In this document: piece by piece, positions 15,101 to 22,218 of the stretch
Numbering within the stretch: position 1 is the stretch's first letter
Layout of the letters: each line of letters starts with the position of its first letter
The notes under the pieces: model-generated
What the model was told of the DNA's origin: nothing
The model's input: only the letters and a program-made list of their open reading frames with translations
Databases searched by the model: none
Translations under genes and position numbers: made by a program
Assembly (NCBI RefSeq): GCF_024508875.1
Contig: NZ_JANINU010000144.1
Coordinates: forward strand, 1 to 36,420
DNA: 36,420 bases
Direction of reading: 5' to 3'
Source of the DNA: Phenylobacterium sp.
GTDB taxonomy: Bacteria; Pseudomonadota; Alphaproteobacteria; Caulobacterales; Caulobacteraceae

Positions 15101-15733
15101 ATGCCGTTGATGGCCCGCTGCAACAAGTGCGGCACCACCTTCGTCAGCCAGCTCAACGGCTTACAGCTGGCGCGCATGGCGAACACCCTTGAGGACAACA
15201 TAGAGAATTGCCGAGTGCCCGGCTGTGGCGGATGGGCGACGAGTGAGAACGTCATCGAGGGCCGGTCGCAGGGCATTCCTGAGCTCTCAGAGGTCCTAGA
15301 GCGCATGCGACCCTTCGATGTCGCCCAGCTCGCCGAGTTCCGAGTGCTGCTGCAGTCCGTGCAGCAGGGTATGATTGCCCCTCAGGCCGCACGCCAGCAG
15401 GCTGCCGCCCTTTCTCCTGGCTTGGCAACGACGTTTGACTGGGCATTCGCGATGGGCGCAGCCAGCTTGCTGGTCGCTCTCATCGCCTTGTACGTCAGCA
15501 TCGCAACCTACCAGCACGATCTGGCCGGCGACGCTGACGTGGTCGCAGGACTCGCCCAACAAGAGCAGGCGCTCGCGATAGCGAAGGAGCAGGCGCAGAC
15601 GGACCGCGAAATCCTCAAAGAGCTGCGCCTACTGCGAGCGGCCCAAGCGGAACCGCCGGCGGCTGAGAGCCGGCAGGTCCGCAGGGCAAAAAAGCGCGCC
15701 GCGGAAAAGCTCAAGGGGCGGCTAGAACCCTAG
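15101..15733 (+). CDS. Zinc-ribbon membrane protein with coiled coil
   Basis: The 210-residue protein begins with a zinc ribbon (CNKCGTTF, then CRVPGC about 25 residues later). A single transmembrane helix lies near residues 115-137 (MGAASLLVALIALYVSIATY). A charged coiled-coil tail follows, with basic repeats (RQVRRAKKRAAEKLKGR). A near-perfect ribosome site, GGAGGTGAT, precedes the ATG. The layout of sensor-like ribbon, membrane anchor and cytoplasmic coil is not matched to a known family. The neighbours suggest an accessory or effector role. Confidence 0.7.
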   Translation: MPLMARCNKCGTTFVSQLNGLQLARMANTLEDNIENCRVPGCGGWATSENVIEGRSQGIPELSEVLERMRPFDVAQLAEFRVLLQSVQQGMIAPQAARQQAAALSPGLATTFDWAFAMGAASLLVALIALYVSIATYQHDLAGDADVVAGLAQQEQALAIAKEQAQTDREILKELRLLRAAQAEPPAAESRQVRRAKKRAAEKLKGRLEP

Positions 15734-15774
15734 GGGGTTAATTGCATCGCTGAGGCTGCACTTCTCAAGATCGT

Positions 15775-16074
15775 CTATCGAGTCGACTTCGCGGCCCTTC
15801 GGGCGTCTTGGACGAACCAAGCCATGTTCCGCGCCGCAATCTCCGCCGGCGATCGAACGCCTCGCGTCTGCTTGTCGTCGAGCGCGTCGAAGCGATCGAC
15901 GAGTTGGGATCGCTGCTCGTCGCTCATGAGGTCTATCGCCTGAGCTAGGCTCCAATAGGCCCACTGAAGGTCGGGTTGGATCGAAAGTTCCGCGTCGCAG
16001 ATCCGCTTCCAGGTCTCCGAACTGGGTCGGCTCGGGAACGCGAGCACTGTGGCTTCGCTCACCTCGCCCTCCAT
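15775..16074 (-). CDS. Small hypothetical protein, end of leftward operon
   Basis: The 99-residue product starts MEGEVSEATVLAFPSRPS and contains tryptophan-rich helices (ETWKRICDAELSIQPDLQWAY) and an SDEQRSQLVDRFDALDD segment. It is not recognised. Its start overlaps the end of the upstream gene by 16 bases. It is the last of three leftward genes that face away from the RHH regulator at 16596. Confidence 0.6.
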   Translation of the reverse strand: MEGEVSEATVLAFPSRPSSETWKRICDAELSIQPDLQWAYWSLAQAIDLMSDEQRSQLVDRFDALDDKQTRGVRSPAEIAARNMAWFVQDARRAAKSTR

Positions 16075-16316
16075 CGCTTGGTGCTCATCCGGCGGGCCCG
16101 CCGCGGGCGCTTTTTGGGGAGCGCGCTCGCGACGGTGACGATGTCCATCCGAGCCTGGGCTGCCATACCGGCAACTTCCTCGGCTGCTCCCTCGATTGCG
16201 AGTTGCGCCCCCAGGGTCTCTATGAAGCGTACCCCATCCCTTCGCGTGAGCGTGCCTGATACGGCAGATGCGAGAACGCGGAACAACATTCGCGCCTCGG
16301 CGCGTTCACAGCTCAC
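16059..16316 (-). CDS. Small basic hypothetical protein
   Basis: A GTG start at 16316, one base after the upstream stop, gives 85 residues beginning MSCERAEARMLFRVLAS. The end is strongly basic (LPKKRPRRARRMSTKRWRAR), which suggests nucleic acid binding. The same frame stays open to 16727, but the tight stop-start joint with the 16318 gene supports the later start. No family is recognised. Confidence 0.5.
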   Translation of the reverse strand: MSCERAEARMLFRVLASAVSGTLTRRDGVRFIETLGAQLAIEGAAEEVAGMAAQARMDIVTVASALPKKRPRRARRMSTKRWRAR

Positions 16317-16317
16317 C

Positions 16318-16509
16318 TCAGGCCGCCACGAGTTGTCGTGCCGCAGCCGGCGCAGGGCGCCCCCGCTGGGGGGGAAGCGCAACCTCTGAGGCGTCGCCCC
16401 GCCATCCCCTGAAGAACGGCTCAAGCATCGCCATGATCTGTGGAGAGATCGGCTCTGCGCCTTCGGCGGGCACGGCCGGGGTGTTAGGTGAGGCCTTAGC
16501 TTGGAACAT
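16318..16509 (-). CDS. 63-residue hypothetical protein, first of leftward operon
   Basis: ATG at 16509 follows AGGAG with an 8-base gap. The product has an alanine/proline-rich head and a short helix (ISPQIMAMLEPFFRGWRGD). It is not recognised. The next gene starts one base after its stop. The promoter would lie in 16510-16580, next to the inverted repeat at 16581. Confidence 0.5.
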   Translation of the reverse strand: MFQAKASPNTPAVPAEGAEPISPQIMAMLEPFFRGWRGDASEVALPPQRGRPAPAAARQLVAA

Positions 16510-16580
16510 GACGAACTCCTGTTTCGTCGTTTCGGGTTAGGCCGGATGGGGAGTTGCCGCTTCCCATCCGGCTGAATTGT

Positions 16581-16620
16581 TGTTATCAAAAATTGGTGGC
16601 AGACGCAATAACTGATAACA
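16581..16620. promoter_or_regulatory. Inverted repeat, likely operator of the RHH regulator
   Basis: TGTTATCA at 16581-16588 is perfectly inverted as TGATAACA at 16613-16620. The centres are 32 bases apart, about three helical turns. It lies between the leftward three-gene operon and the body of the RHH gene, so it may control both directions. Confidence 0.55.
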
Positions 16621-16793
16621 GAAAAAAGCGAGGCAGACCCCGTGTGGGCTCGACCTTCATCGGGGTGCGGGTTCCGCCCGACCAGGTCGAGCGTGTCGAT
16701 CGCTGGATTGCCGCCCAGGATGAGCACTTGAGCCGACCGGAAGCGCTCCGGCGGCTCGCGGAGCGAGGCCTCCAGGCGGAAGAGGACGAATAG
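16596..16793 (+). CDS. Ribbon-helix-helix DNA-binding protein
   Basis: The 65-residue protein has a basic KKRGRPRVGSTF arm, a beta strand IGVRVPPDQVERVDRWIAAQ and a second helix SRPEALRRLAERGL, the pattern of Arc/CopG-type regulators. The start is uncertain; GTG 16596 is used, TTG 16593 is next to it. No strong ribosome site is visible. It probably regulates the divergent operon and itself via the repeat at 16581-16620. Its stop overlaps the next GTG. Confidence 0.75.
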   Translation: MADAITDNRKKRGRPRVGSTFIGVRVPPDQVERVDRWIAAQDEHLSRPEALRRLAERGLQAEEDE

Positions 16794-17008
16794 TGGACCG
16801 CGCGAGCTGGATCTTCATCGAGAACGAGGGAGCCCTCTACAGGGGGCCCTCGAGGGGGTGGCCGAAAGAGGTGTACAGCTTCCGGCGCGGGTGCTGGCTC
16901 CCATACGAAGGCAAGATTCCCAAACCCGTCGACTGGGGCGATGTCTTGTCAAAGACTGAAGCCCAGGCCTTGATCGCGGACGCTGGTTCTCCGCCTTCGG
17001 TCGCGTAG
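16793..17008 (+). CDS. Small hypothetical protein downstream of RHH
   Basis: A GTG overlapping the RHH stop by one base gives 71 residues, with AGAGGA upstream. The sequence is aromatic-rich (DRASWIFIENEGALYRGPS, EVYSFRRGCWLPYEGK). It is not recognised. The layout, a small regulator coupled to a small partner, resembles a toxin-antitoxin pair, but no toxin family is recognisable. Confidence 0.55.
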   Translation: MDRASWIFIENEGALYRGPSRGWPKEVYSFRRGCWLPYEGKIPKPVDWGDVLSKTEAQALIADAGSPPSVA

Positions 17009-17009
17009 G

Positions 17010-17528
17010 CTAGCTCTTTCGCGGCTTAGCGGCGGACTTCTTCAGCGAACGCTTTGGGGTTCTCGCTCTGCCGGCCCGGGCAGCTCGGGACGTTTCGCGA
17101 CGGTTCTCTTCGCGCATGCGCTCAATCTCGAAGAGACCGTTGAACAGTTCCTGACTGCCTGCGGCCCGCTGTGTGAGCTGGCCGAGTAGGGATGACGCTG
17201 CCATCTGCAGCGCGCCCCGCACCATTCTCTGCTCGGCGTAATGCCACGCCGCAGAGCTCTCACTGACGTGACCGACCACAACTTCCCGCGATTCCAGCCT
17301 GATCATCCCAGCGAGCTCATCACCCGCGGGGAGATGTCCGGCGGCGTCACCGTACTCCCGGAGAGCCTCTGTAAGGCCGACAACCTGTTCGATAATGTCC
17401 CCCGGGCGACCGGCTCCGCGGACAACGCGAATGAGGTTGGCAGTCAGCTCGACAAGCCCTCCTTCAACCTGCTCGAGAGCGCGGTTCGCTGCGAGCTCAG
17501 CGTCGGTGTTCGAGCTGACAATCTTCAT
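17010..17528 (-). CDS. Hypothetical helical protein with basic tail
   Basis: The 172-residue product is mainly helical, with a phasin-like look (VEGGLVELTANLIRVVRG; QMAASSLLGQLTQRAAGSQELF) and a very basic end (RTPKRSLKKSAAKPRKS). A phasin-type polymer-binding or DNA-compacting role is possible but weak. Its ATG overlaps the stop of the small upstream gene as ATGA. It converges with the 16793 gene, with one base between stops. Confidence 0.6.
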   Translation of the reverse strand: MKIVSSNTDAELAANRALEQVEGGLVELTANLIRVVRGAGRPGDIIEQVVGLTEALREYGDAAGHLPAGDELAGMIRLESREVVVGHVSESSAAWHYAEQRMVRGALQMAASSLLGQLTQRAAGSQELFNGLFEIERMREENRRETSRAARAGRARTPKRSLKKSAAKPRKS

Positions 17529-17701
17529 TCCGAGGCCGGCGTCGGCTTAGCGCGCGAGATCCGACTTGCCGCCGCGCCCTGCCGGGCTGGCGTATAGACG
17601 CGGGCGGGCTTCTTCTGACCGGCTTCGATCTCGGCGACCTCCTTGAGACCTGCGAGTATGCGCCGATAGTTGGTGTCGTCGTCTTCAGGCTTGGATGACA
17701 T
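17525..17701 (-). CDS. 58-residue hypothetical protein coupled to the 17010 gene
   Basis: An ATG at 17701 opens a frame for MSSKPEDDDTNYRRILAGLK and a basic end, 58 residues in all. Its TGA overlaps the start of the downstream gene as ATGA, which supports coupled translation. No domain is recognised. The acidic head and basic tail are notable. Confidence 0.5.
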   Translation of the reverse strand: MSSKPEDDDTNYRRILAGLKEVAEIEAGQKKPARVYTPARQGAAASRISRAKPTPASE

Positions 17702-18274
17702 TCAGTCAACGTAACTCCGAAGCGAGAGATCGGGGAACCCTGTGCTGCAGAGCTGCCGGTGCTTGTATCAGCGCCTACCCGCTGCCAAGGCACGTGCCGT
17801 GCGATCAGTGCGGGCATCGCCGTGAGGTCTTCATGGTCCGGCCCGCACGCGAACCTGAATGCCTCCATCATTCGGCTTGTGGGCCATCCGCGCGAGGCAG
17901 TGGATAGATAATATCCCGAGAGTGACAGGCCTCCCAACCTGTCGCTAGATGACGAAATGAAGGGGGCCGCCGGTCCCCCTTCAAGTGCCGCCCTCTCACA
18001 GGCCGGTACCAGCACCGGAGCCGCTGCAGACGTCATTCTTCGCGGCGTGGTCCTTCTGGGGTTGGAACCGTGAACTCCTACCTCAGAAGGCCACCGGCGG
18101 TGCTTCGGTGCATGCTCATGCCTACTCGCTTCGCAGTCTTTGAGAAGGCGCGGGGCAGAACATTGCGCGTACTGTCCACACTCGATTGTCGCGCTGTGGA
18201 AAAACGGAGTCGATTCACGGGGCCGTCCACAGAATCGGGGGGGCGGTCGCGTCAGAAACGGTCGCTTATAGCCT
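17702..18274. other. 573-bp region without a supported gene
   Basis: The region between two leftward genes holds a strong hairpin at 17959-17982 (GAAGGGGG with CCCCCTTC, plus an inner CC/GG), which lacks a T tract. It also holds a short rightward frame to 17907 with cysteines spaced as in a zinc finger (CDQCGHRREV, then ECLHHSAC); I do not call it a gene because no start with a ribosome site is clear. Nothing else is seen. Confidence 0.5.
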
Positions 18275-19096
18275 TCAAGCGCTCTGATCGCTTGCCGCCT
18301 CCGCAGCATTAGCTCCGATCGGTGACGTGGGTAGCGCTTGATTCGAGCCGGCTTGCTGCTTCTGTGTCTTCTTTTCGGCGGCAAGATCGGCCAGAGCTTG
18401 GAAGCGCGAGCGTCGCTTCTCACGCTGGACATACCAGTCGGCAAAAAGATCTTCGATCAGACCGATCAGGAGCTCGGCCTCGCCCGGATCGACCTCAATA
18501 ATGTGATCGACGTCGGCCTCCATGTGGGCCCCTATGTTGCCGACCTCACGAACTGCGTCGATGGCTCCTACGCTTTCGATGGAAATGTTGCGATCTGCTT
18601 CGCCCTCGTCGACCTGGCGTCTAAGCTCTCGTATCTCGTCGATCAGGCGCTTCTTCGAAATCCCGCAGAAGTCTCGGATCATTCCCTGCAAACAACGGCG
18701 GGAAAGGGTTGCCGAGGCCTTCGGGCTTAGAGTTCGGATCAAACACGCCTCGACGTAGTCGTCCAAGATGGCTTTCGGAATGTAGTCAGGCTGAGGCTTA
18801 GCAGCCCCTCTCGGAAGGAAATCGAAGCTCGCCAGTGGCGATCCAGGCGACGACGTCCAACCGCCCGTAGCTGAACTACGAATGTCGCGCACCAAGTCCA
18901 CGGTAAGGTTTAGCTGTTGGCATTCAGGGTTGGCGCAGATGATGGCCTCCGATCGAACGCCAACATTTCCAGCTTTGTCGGTGTTACGATCTATGTGGTC
19001 GCGGTTGATCCAGTAATTTTCATCCGTGACGACCTGTGCATGGTTGCAGAATGGGCAGGTCCATGAGAATGGACGCTGCGTCACTGGCACTGTCAT
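18275..19096 (-). CDS. DUF4145 domain protein with zinc-ribbon head
   Basis: The 273-residue protein starts with a zinc ribbon (CPFCNHAQVV and CANPEC). Residues about 120-225 match DUF4145: LSRRCLQGMIRDFCGISKK, AIDAVREVGNIGAHMEADV, then EAELLIGLIEDLFADWYVQRE. DUF4145 is found alone or fused to restriction and other defence proteins and is thought to be a helical recognition or toxin-linked module; its mechanism is not settled. The tail is low-complexity. The gene has its own leftward promoter region in the 133-bp gap before 19230. Confidence 0.8.
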   Translation of the reverse strand: MTVPVTQRPFSWTCPFCNHAQVVTDENYWINRDHIDRNTDKAGNVGVRSEAIICANPECQQLNLTVDLVRDIRSSATGGWTSSPGSPLASFDFLPRGAAKPQPDYIPKAILDDYVEACLIRTLSPKASATLSRRCLQGMIRDFCGISKKRLIDEIRELRRQVDEGEADRNISIESVGAIDAVREVGNIGAHMEADVDHIIEVDPGEAELLIGLIEDLFADWYVQREKRRSRFQALADLAAEKKTQKQQAGSNQALPTSPIGANAAEAASDQSA

Positions 19097-19229
19097 TCTA
19101 GGCCCCCGCCGTCGCGATATGCTGCGGAAACGCTACCCATTCCTGCCCCGGTTGGCCACCCGCAGGCGGAATTGTCGGCCAGCACACGACCTGCTCAGAG
19201 TGCTTGGTTGACCTGAGGATACGGAGTGG

Positions 19230-19472
19230 TTGTCAACTCGGCGCGCCAAGGGGGCCATCGACCGCGGCATCGCGCTCTTCGTGCGTGAGGCTGAGCGCGG
19301 CATCGACGTTTGGCTCCCAAGTCCGGCTGCAACTCGACACGCGCACTTGCTTCCAGGTCCTTGGGCGCCCGCAGAGCATCCTGAGAAGGACGGCTGGGCG
19401 CTGCTGTACTTGGCCGGGGTGACTCACGAGGAGCTTGGGCTCAAGACGATCCGGGACTTTGATGAGGCCTAG
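19230..19472 (+). CDS. 80-residue hypothetical protein
   Basis: A TTG start with GGAG close upstream gives an 80-residue product with the segments AIDRGIALFVREAERGIDVW and HEELGLKTIRDFDEA. It is not recognised. It stands alone on the plus strand between two leftward genes. The weak start lowers confidence. Confidence 0.45.
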   Translation: MSTRRAKGAIDRGIALFVREAERGIDVWLPSPAATRHAHLLPGPWAPAEHPEKDGWALLYLAGVTHEELGLKTIRDFDEA

Positions 19473-19479
19473 CCGGCCC

Positions 19480-20709
19480 CTATTTGGTCGGACTGATGAG
19501 CCGGGCCAGCAAGGCGGCGATTGTTCCATCTGCCATGCCGTCATCCTTCACGATGCCGTCGGGCGTAGTCCGGAAGAGAGCCGTCAGGATGATCTGCCTG
19601 TCCTTCTCGTCGGCGGCCTGGTCCTTCGTGAGGGCGAGATAGGTGGTCGTCATGATTTCGCGCTCCTCCGCATCGACACGAAGGTGGTGCTCACTGAGGT
19701 ACAGCTTCGTTAGAAGACGACCGACCCAGAAGGACACCCCGGCCAGTGTGCCGAGACCAGCCGAGATGATGAAATAGAGGGGAGTGGCGGCAGGCCCAGG
19801 TGGATGCTCTAGCAATAGAACTGCCACGAGAACGAAGGCCAGCGTCAGGCCGGCGGCGAGAAGCGGGAAGAAGACGTAAAGCCGCCTCCTGGCGTTGTCT
19901 TCAGCGGTCTTATGTCGTGCGGCCTTATCGCTCCAGTATTGGGCTGGAGCCTGCAGGCGCATGAACTCTAGGAACGTTGCCCGCAAATTATCGAACTCGG
20001 CCTTAGTCGTTTCCCGCGCCTGCGCAAAGTCGGCTTGAGCCCCCACAGCGCCGCGCAACCAAGTGTCCATCTGGGATCGCCACTTGCCGAACTGCCGTTT
20101 CGCCCAGCGCCGAGCGACCTTCCGCCCGCGCAATCGGTCATCGCGGTGCTGGACCCACCGCTGGCCAGCTTCGTCCTCCAACTTGTCGAGGAGCCGGTCT
20201 GTTCTGTCGCGAAGGTTTCGACGCTCTTGCGTCAATTGGCGGGAAACGACGTCAGATCGGATCAAGCTAGGCGCGGCGACCAACAGTGCCCCGGTGATCT
20301 GTGCAAGGTTCCCCACATTCGCAAGGTTCGCTCTATTGGTTGCAACCGCGTACGCCGCGCTCCCTGCGAAAGGGCCTTCGGCTTCGAAGATGTCGAGCAC
20401 GCGGCGACCGTAATCCCCCTCGCTGTGCAGGATTCGGTTGCCTTGGTCTGCGACATATACCTGGTTCACCATGTGCACGAGATCGGGCAGACGCTGACCT
20501 TGGCTTATGGCTGCCTGGGATTGATCTCGAAGATAGTTCAGGCGACCCCCGATGAAGTTCATCAGGCCGAAGTTGTCTCGGCCTTGGACCTCGTTCAGCC
20601 AAGACCAACGGGTGCGCTCTTGCTCGATCCAAGCCAGAAATTGGTCTAGCGACCTAAACCGGTACGAGCCGCCGAGCTCTCCCAGGTCAATTTCCAACGC
20701 CTCGCTCAT
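19480..20709 (-). CDS. DUF6161 two-TM membrane protein
   Basis: The 409-residue product has a long cytoplasmic helical N-terminal part (about 1-280) and two transmembrane helices (FFPLLAAGLTLAFVLVAVLL and a second near LYFIISAGLGTLAGVSFWV). The C-terminal DUF6161 signature follows: LYLSEHHLRVDAEEREIMTT, then LFRTTPDGIVKDD. Such proteins occur next to mobile elements. A membrane effector role in phage defence is plausible but not shown. It is the last gene of the element before the right end and reads inward. Confidence 0.8.
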   Translation of the reverse strand: MSEALEIDLGELGGSYRFRSLDQFLAWIEQERTRWSWLNEVQGRDNFGLMNFIGGRLNYLRDQSQAAISQGQRLPDLVHMVNQVYVADQGNRILHSEGDYGRRVLDIFEAEGPFAGSAAYAVATNRANLANVGNLAQITGALLVAAPSLIRSDVVSRQLTQERRNLRDRTDRLLDKLEDEAGQRWVQHRDDRLRGRKVARRWAKRQFGKWRSQMDTWLRGAVGAQADFAQARETTKAEFDNLRATFLEFMRLQAPAQYWSDKAARHKTAEDNARRRLYVFFPLLAAGLTLAFVLVAVLLLEHPPGPAATPLYFIISAGLGTLAGVSFWVGRLLTKLYLSEHHLRVDAEEREIMTTTYLALTKDQAADEKDRQIILTALFRTTPDGIVKDDGMADGTIAALLARLISPTK

Positions 20710-20806
20710 TTCGACCCCCGCCTCCCACCCGCAGAAAGTGTGTGAGGGTGAAGCGCAAGCGTGGGCGTCAGCTAGGCCGCAGGAGAATTATCCACAGGTA
20801 TCTGGC

Positions 20807-20826
20807 GTGGTGACCGAGTGGTGACC
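20807..20826 (+). repeat. Integrase arm-type repeats, right end
   Basis: GTGGTGACC occurs at 20807-20815 and 20818-20826 with the same 11-bp step as at 5923. The stretch from here to the junction at 20906 is AT-rich for this window, and contains GATAAAAGTGCGATAAATC, which may be a host-factor binding or bending site. The gap 20710-20905 has no gene. Confidence 0.6.
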
Positions 20827-20905
20827 GGACCCATCAAGGGGTCGTTGAATTTCGATAAAAGTGCGATAAATCAAGAATTTAATTCCGATATGAGTTCGTG
20901 TTCCG

Positions 20906-20939
20906 CTACCTCTACTGGGACATCGAGCTGGAGGCGTAG
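20906..20939 (+). repeat. attR: displaced original 3' end of the HNH gene
   Basis: This copy of the 21-bp repeat reads YLYWDIELEA and a TAG in the frame of the HNH gene. The sequence before it is not HNH coding, so it is a stump left by integration. It marks the right end of the element. Confidence 0.88.
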
Positions 20940-20974
20940 CGACCGGATCGCTTCTGCGATCCGGCGCCGTTGGA

Positions 20975-21700
20975 TCAGGCGGTGACCGTGGCCTGGTTCT
21001 TCTGCCCGCCTTGGCCGCGGGCCGCCTGGAAGGCGTCGAGGGCGGCGGTCAGTTCGGCGGAGCCCAGGAGGCCGTCGCCGTCGGTGTCGAGCTTGCCGAA
21101 GGCGCTGGCGAGGGCGCTGTCCTCGTTGTCCATCCCCAGTTGGTCGCGGATCTCGGCCAGACCGAGCGAGCCGTCGTCGTCCGAGTCCACGTCGCCGATC
21201 AGCTTGCTGGCGACGTCGGCGCTGGAGGGCGGGGCCGGCCGTCCGCCGCGTTCGGGGCGGTTGGCTTCGAGGCCGGCCGAAAGCTCCTCTGCCGAAAGCT
21301 TGCCGTCGCCGTCGGTATCGAGGTTCGAGACCGCGGCCGACAACTCGTCCGAAGCCTCCGCGCCCAGGGTGGTCTGGATCTCTTCGAGGCTCAGCGCGCC
21401 GTCCCCGTCGCTGTCGGCGTCCTCGATGAGCTTGCTCGCGAGGTCGTCCTTGCCCGACGTCTTCTCGCTGTCGGACTCCTGAACCGAGAGCAGGCCGCTC
21501 AGCGTGTTGGATGCGAACTGCCGCGCGCCGCCGCCAGGGGGCGGGCCGGGAGGCGGGCCGCCGGGCGGGGGACCGCCCGCGCCCTTCGCGCCGCCCGGCT
21601 TTTCCTGCCGGTCGGTCGCCGATGTCTGCTGGAGGAGCGAGGCCAGGACGCGCTGCGCCTGGCTCCCTCCGTAAGTCGCGGAACTTGTTGAGACTTGCAC
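20975..21700 (-). CDS. EF-hand calcium-binding protein with four loops
   Basis: The 241-residue protein has a low-complexity proline-glycine stretch near residues 45-65 and then four canonical EF-hand loops: DADSDGDGALSLEE, NLDTDGDGKLSAEE, DVDSDDDGSLGLAE and KLDTDGDGLLGSAE. The loops are arranged as two pairs. A GTG start at 21700 is chosen because AAAGGAGAGG precedes it. No classical signal peptide is visible, and the localisation is not clear. It probably acts as calcium sensor or buffer. The 273 bp upstream hold no gene. Confidence 0.88.
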   Translation of the reverse strand: MQVSTSSATYGGSQAQRVLASLLQQTSATDRQEKPGGAKGAGGPPPGGPPPGPPPGGGARQFASNTLSGLLSVQESDSEKTSGKDDLASKLIEDADSDGDGALSLEEIQTTLGAEASDELSAAVSNLDTDGDGKLSAEELSAGLEANRPERGGRPAPPSSADVASKLIGDVDSDDDGSLGLAEIRDQLGMDNEDSALASAFGKLDTDGDGLLGSAELTAALDAFQAARGQGGQKNQATVTA

Positions 21701-21973
21701 TGTCGTCGCCTCTCCTTTGGGGGCTGATGGACGCCGCCCGCCCCGCGCAAGACGGGGTGGCGGCGCCATTCGACGTGCAAGAAGGCGATCAGAGTTCCGT
21801 GCGGAGCATTGTTTCAACTCCGGATCTCAGGCTGAAACATCCAAGACACGGAAGTCATGGCGGCACGTGCCGTGGGGCAAAATACAGATAGATCGGACAT
21901 AAACGTCACGCGCACTCTTCACGCTTCGGCGAAGTGTGCGGCATTTATTTCCGGGCGCCGGGCGAAATCGATC

Positions 21974-22171
21974 CTAGGATGGTCGAACCTGATCGCGGAA
22001 TTTCTGTTCTTCGGTCTGGTACGAGCCGGGGTGATCGTACTCGGCGCGGGTGGCCGCCTCGCTGACCGGATCGTTGGCGCGGTTGCGGCGCTTGTATTGG
22101 GTGACGCCCCATACAAGAGCCGCGAGGAGGGCGAGGGCGCCCAGGCCGTAGAGGATTTCAGGTGTGAGCAT
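21974..22171 (-). CDS. 65-residue single-pass membrane protein
   Basis: The protein has one N-terminal transmembrane helix (LYGLGALALLAALVWGVTQY), then a basic stop (KRRNR) and an acidic tail. AAGGAGATCGCC directly before the ATG is a strong ribosome site. The family is not identified. It lies 47 bp downstream of the tetR gene on the same strand and might be co-transcribed. Confidence 0.7.
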   Translation of the reverse strand: MLTPEILYGLGALALLAALVWGVTQYKRRNRANDPVSEAATRAEYDHPGSYQTEEQKFRDQVRPS

Positions 22172-22218
22172 GGCGATCTCCTTGTGGGATCAATCGCCGG
22201 GCCTGCGGTCGGTTCCGC

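Larger units (their letters stand above)
5792..20926. mobile_element. 15.1-kb integrated phage-like element (satellite or decayed prophage)
   Basis: Boundaries are the two copies of a 21-bp identical sequence, one at the end of the HNH gene and one at 20906-20926. A tyrosine integrase gene lies at the left end next to the junction. Contents are a DNA-binding protein, a replication-initiator-like gene, DUF2280 small-terminase-like, tail hub and neck/gp10-like genes, and an accessory block with DUF2806, DUF4145 and DUF6161 proteins. Large terminase, portal, major capsid and lysis genes are not seen. This fits a phage satellite, or a prophage that has lost most virion genes. The intact integrase, start/stop couplings and paired arm sites argue against advanced decay. 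Confidence 0.88.

Noticed and set aside
16793..17008. Toxin partner of the RHH protein
   Set aside because: The coupling fits a toxin-antitoxin pair, but the product has no recognisable toxin fold, and the order regulator then small partner is also common otherwise.
17695..17907. A plus-strand frame with CDQC and CLHHSAC cysteine spacing
   Set aside because: It may be a zinc-finger remnant, but no start with a ribosome site is clear, and the first part is low-quality sequence for a protein. Left as a note.
17497..18444. A 315-residue open frame on the minus strand
   Set aside because: It overlaps the DUF4145 gene in another frame on the same strand and also the 58-residue gene; its composition is Arg/Pro/Ser-rich and no motif is seen.
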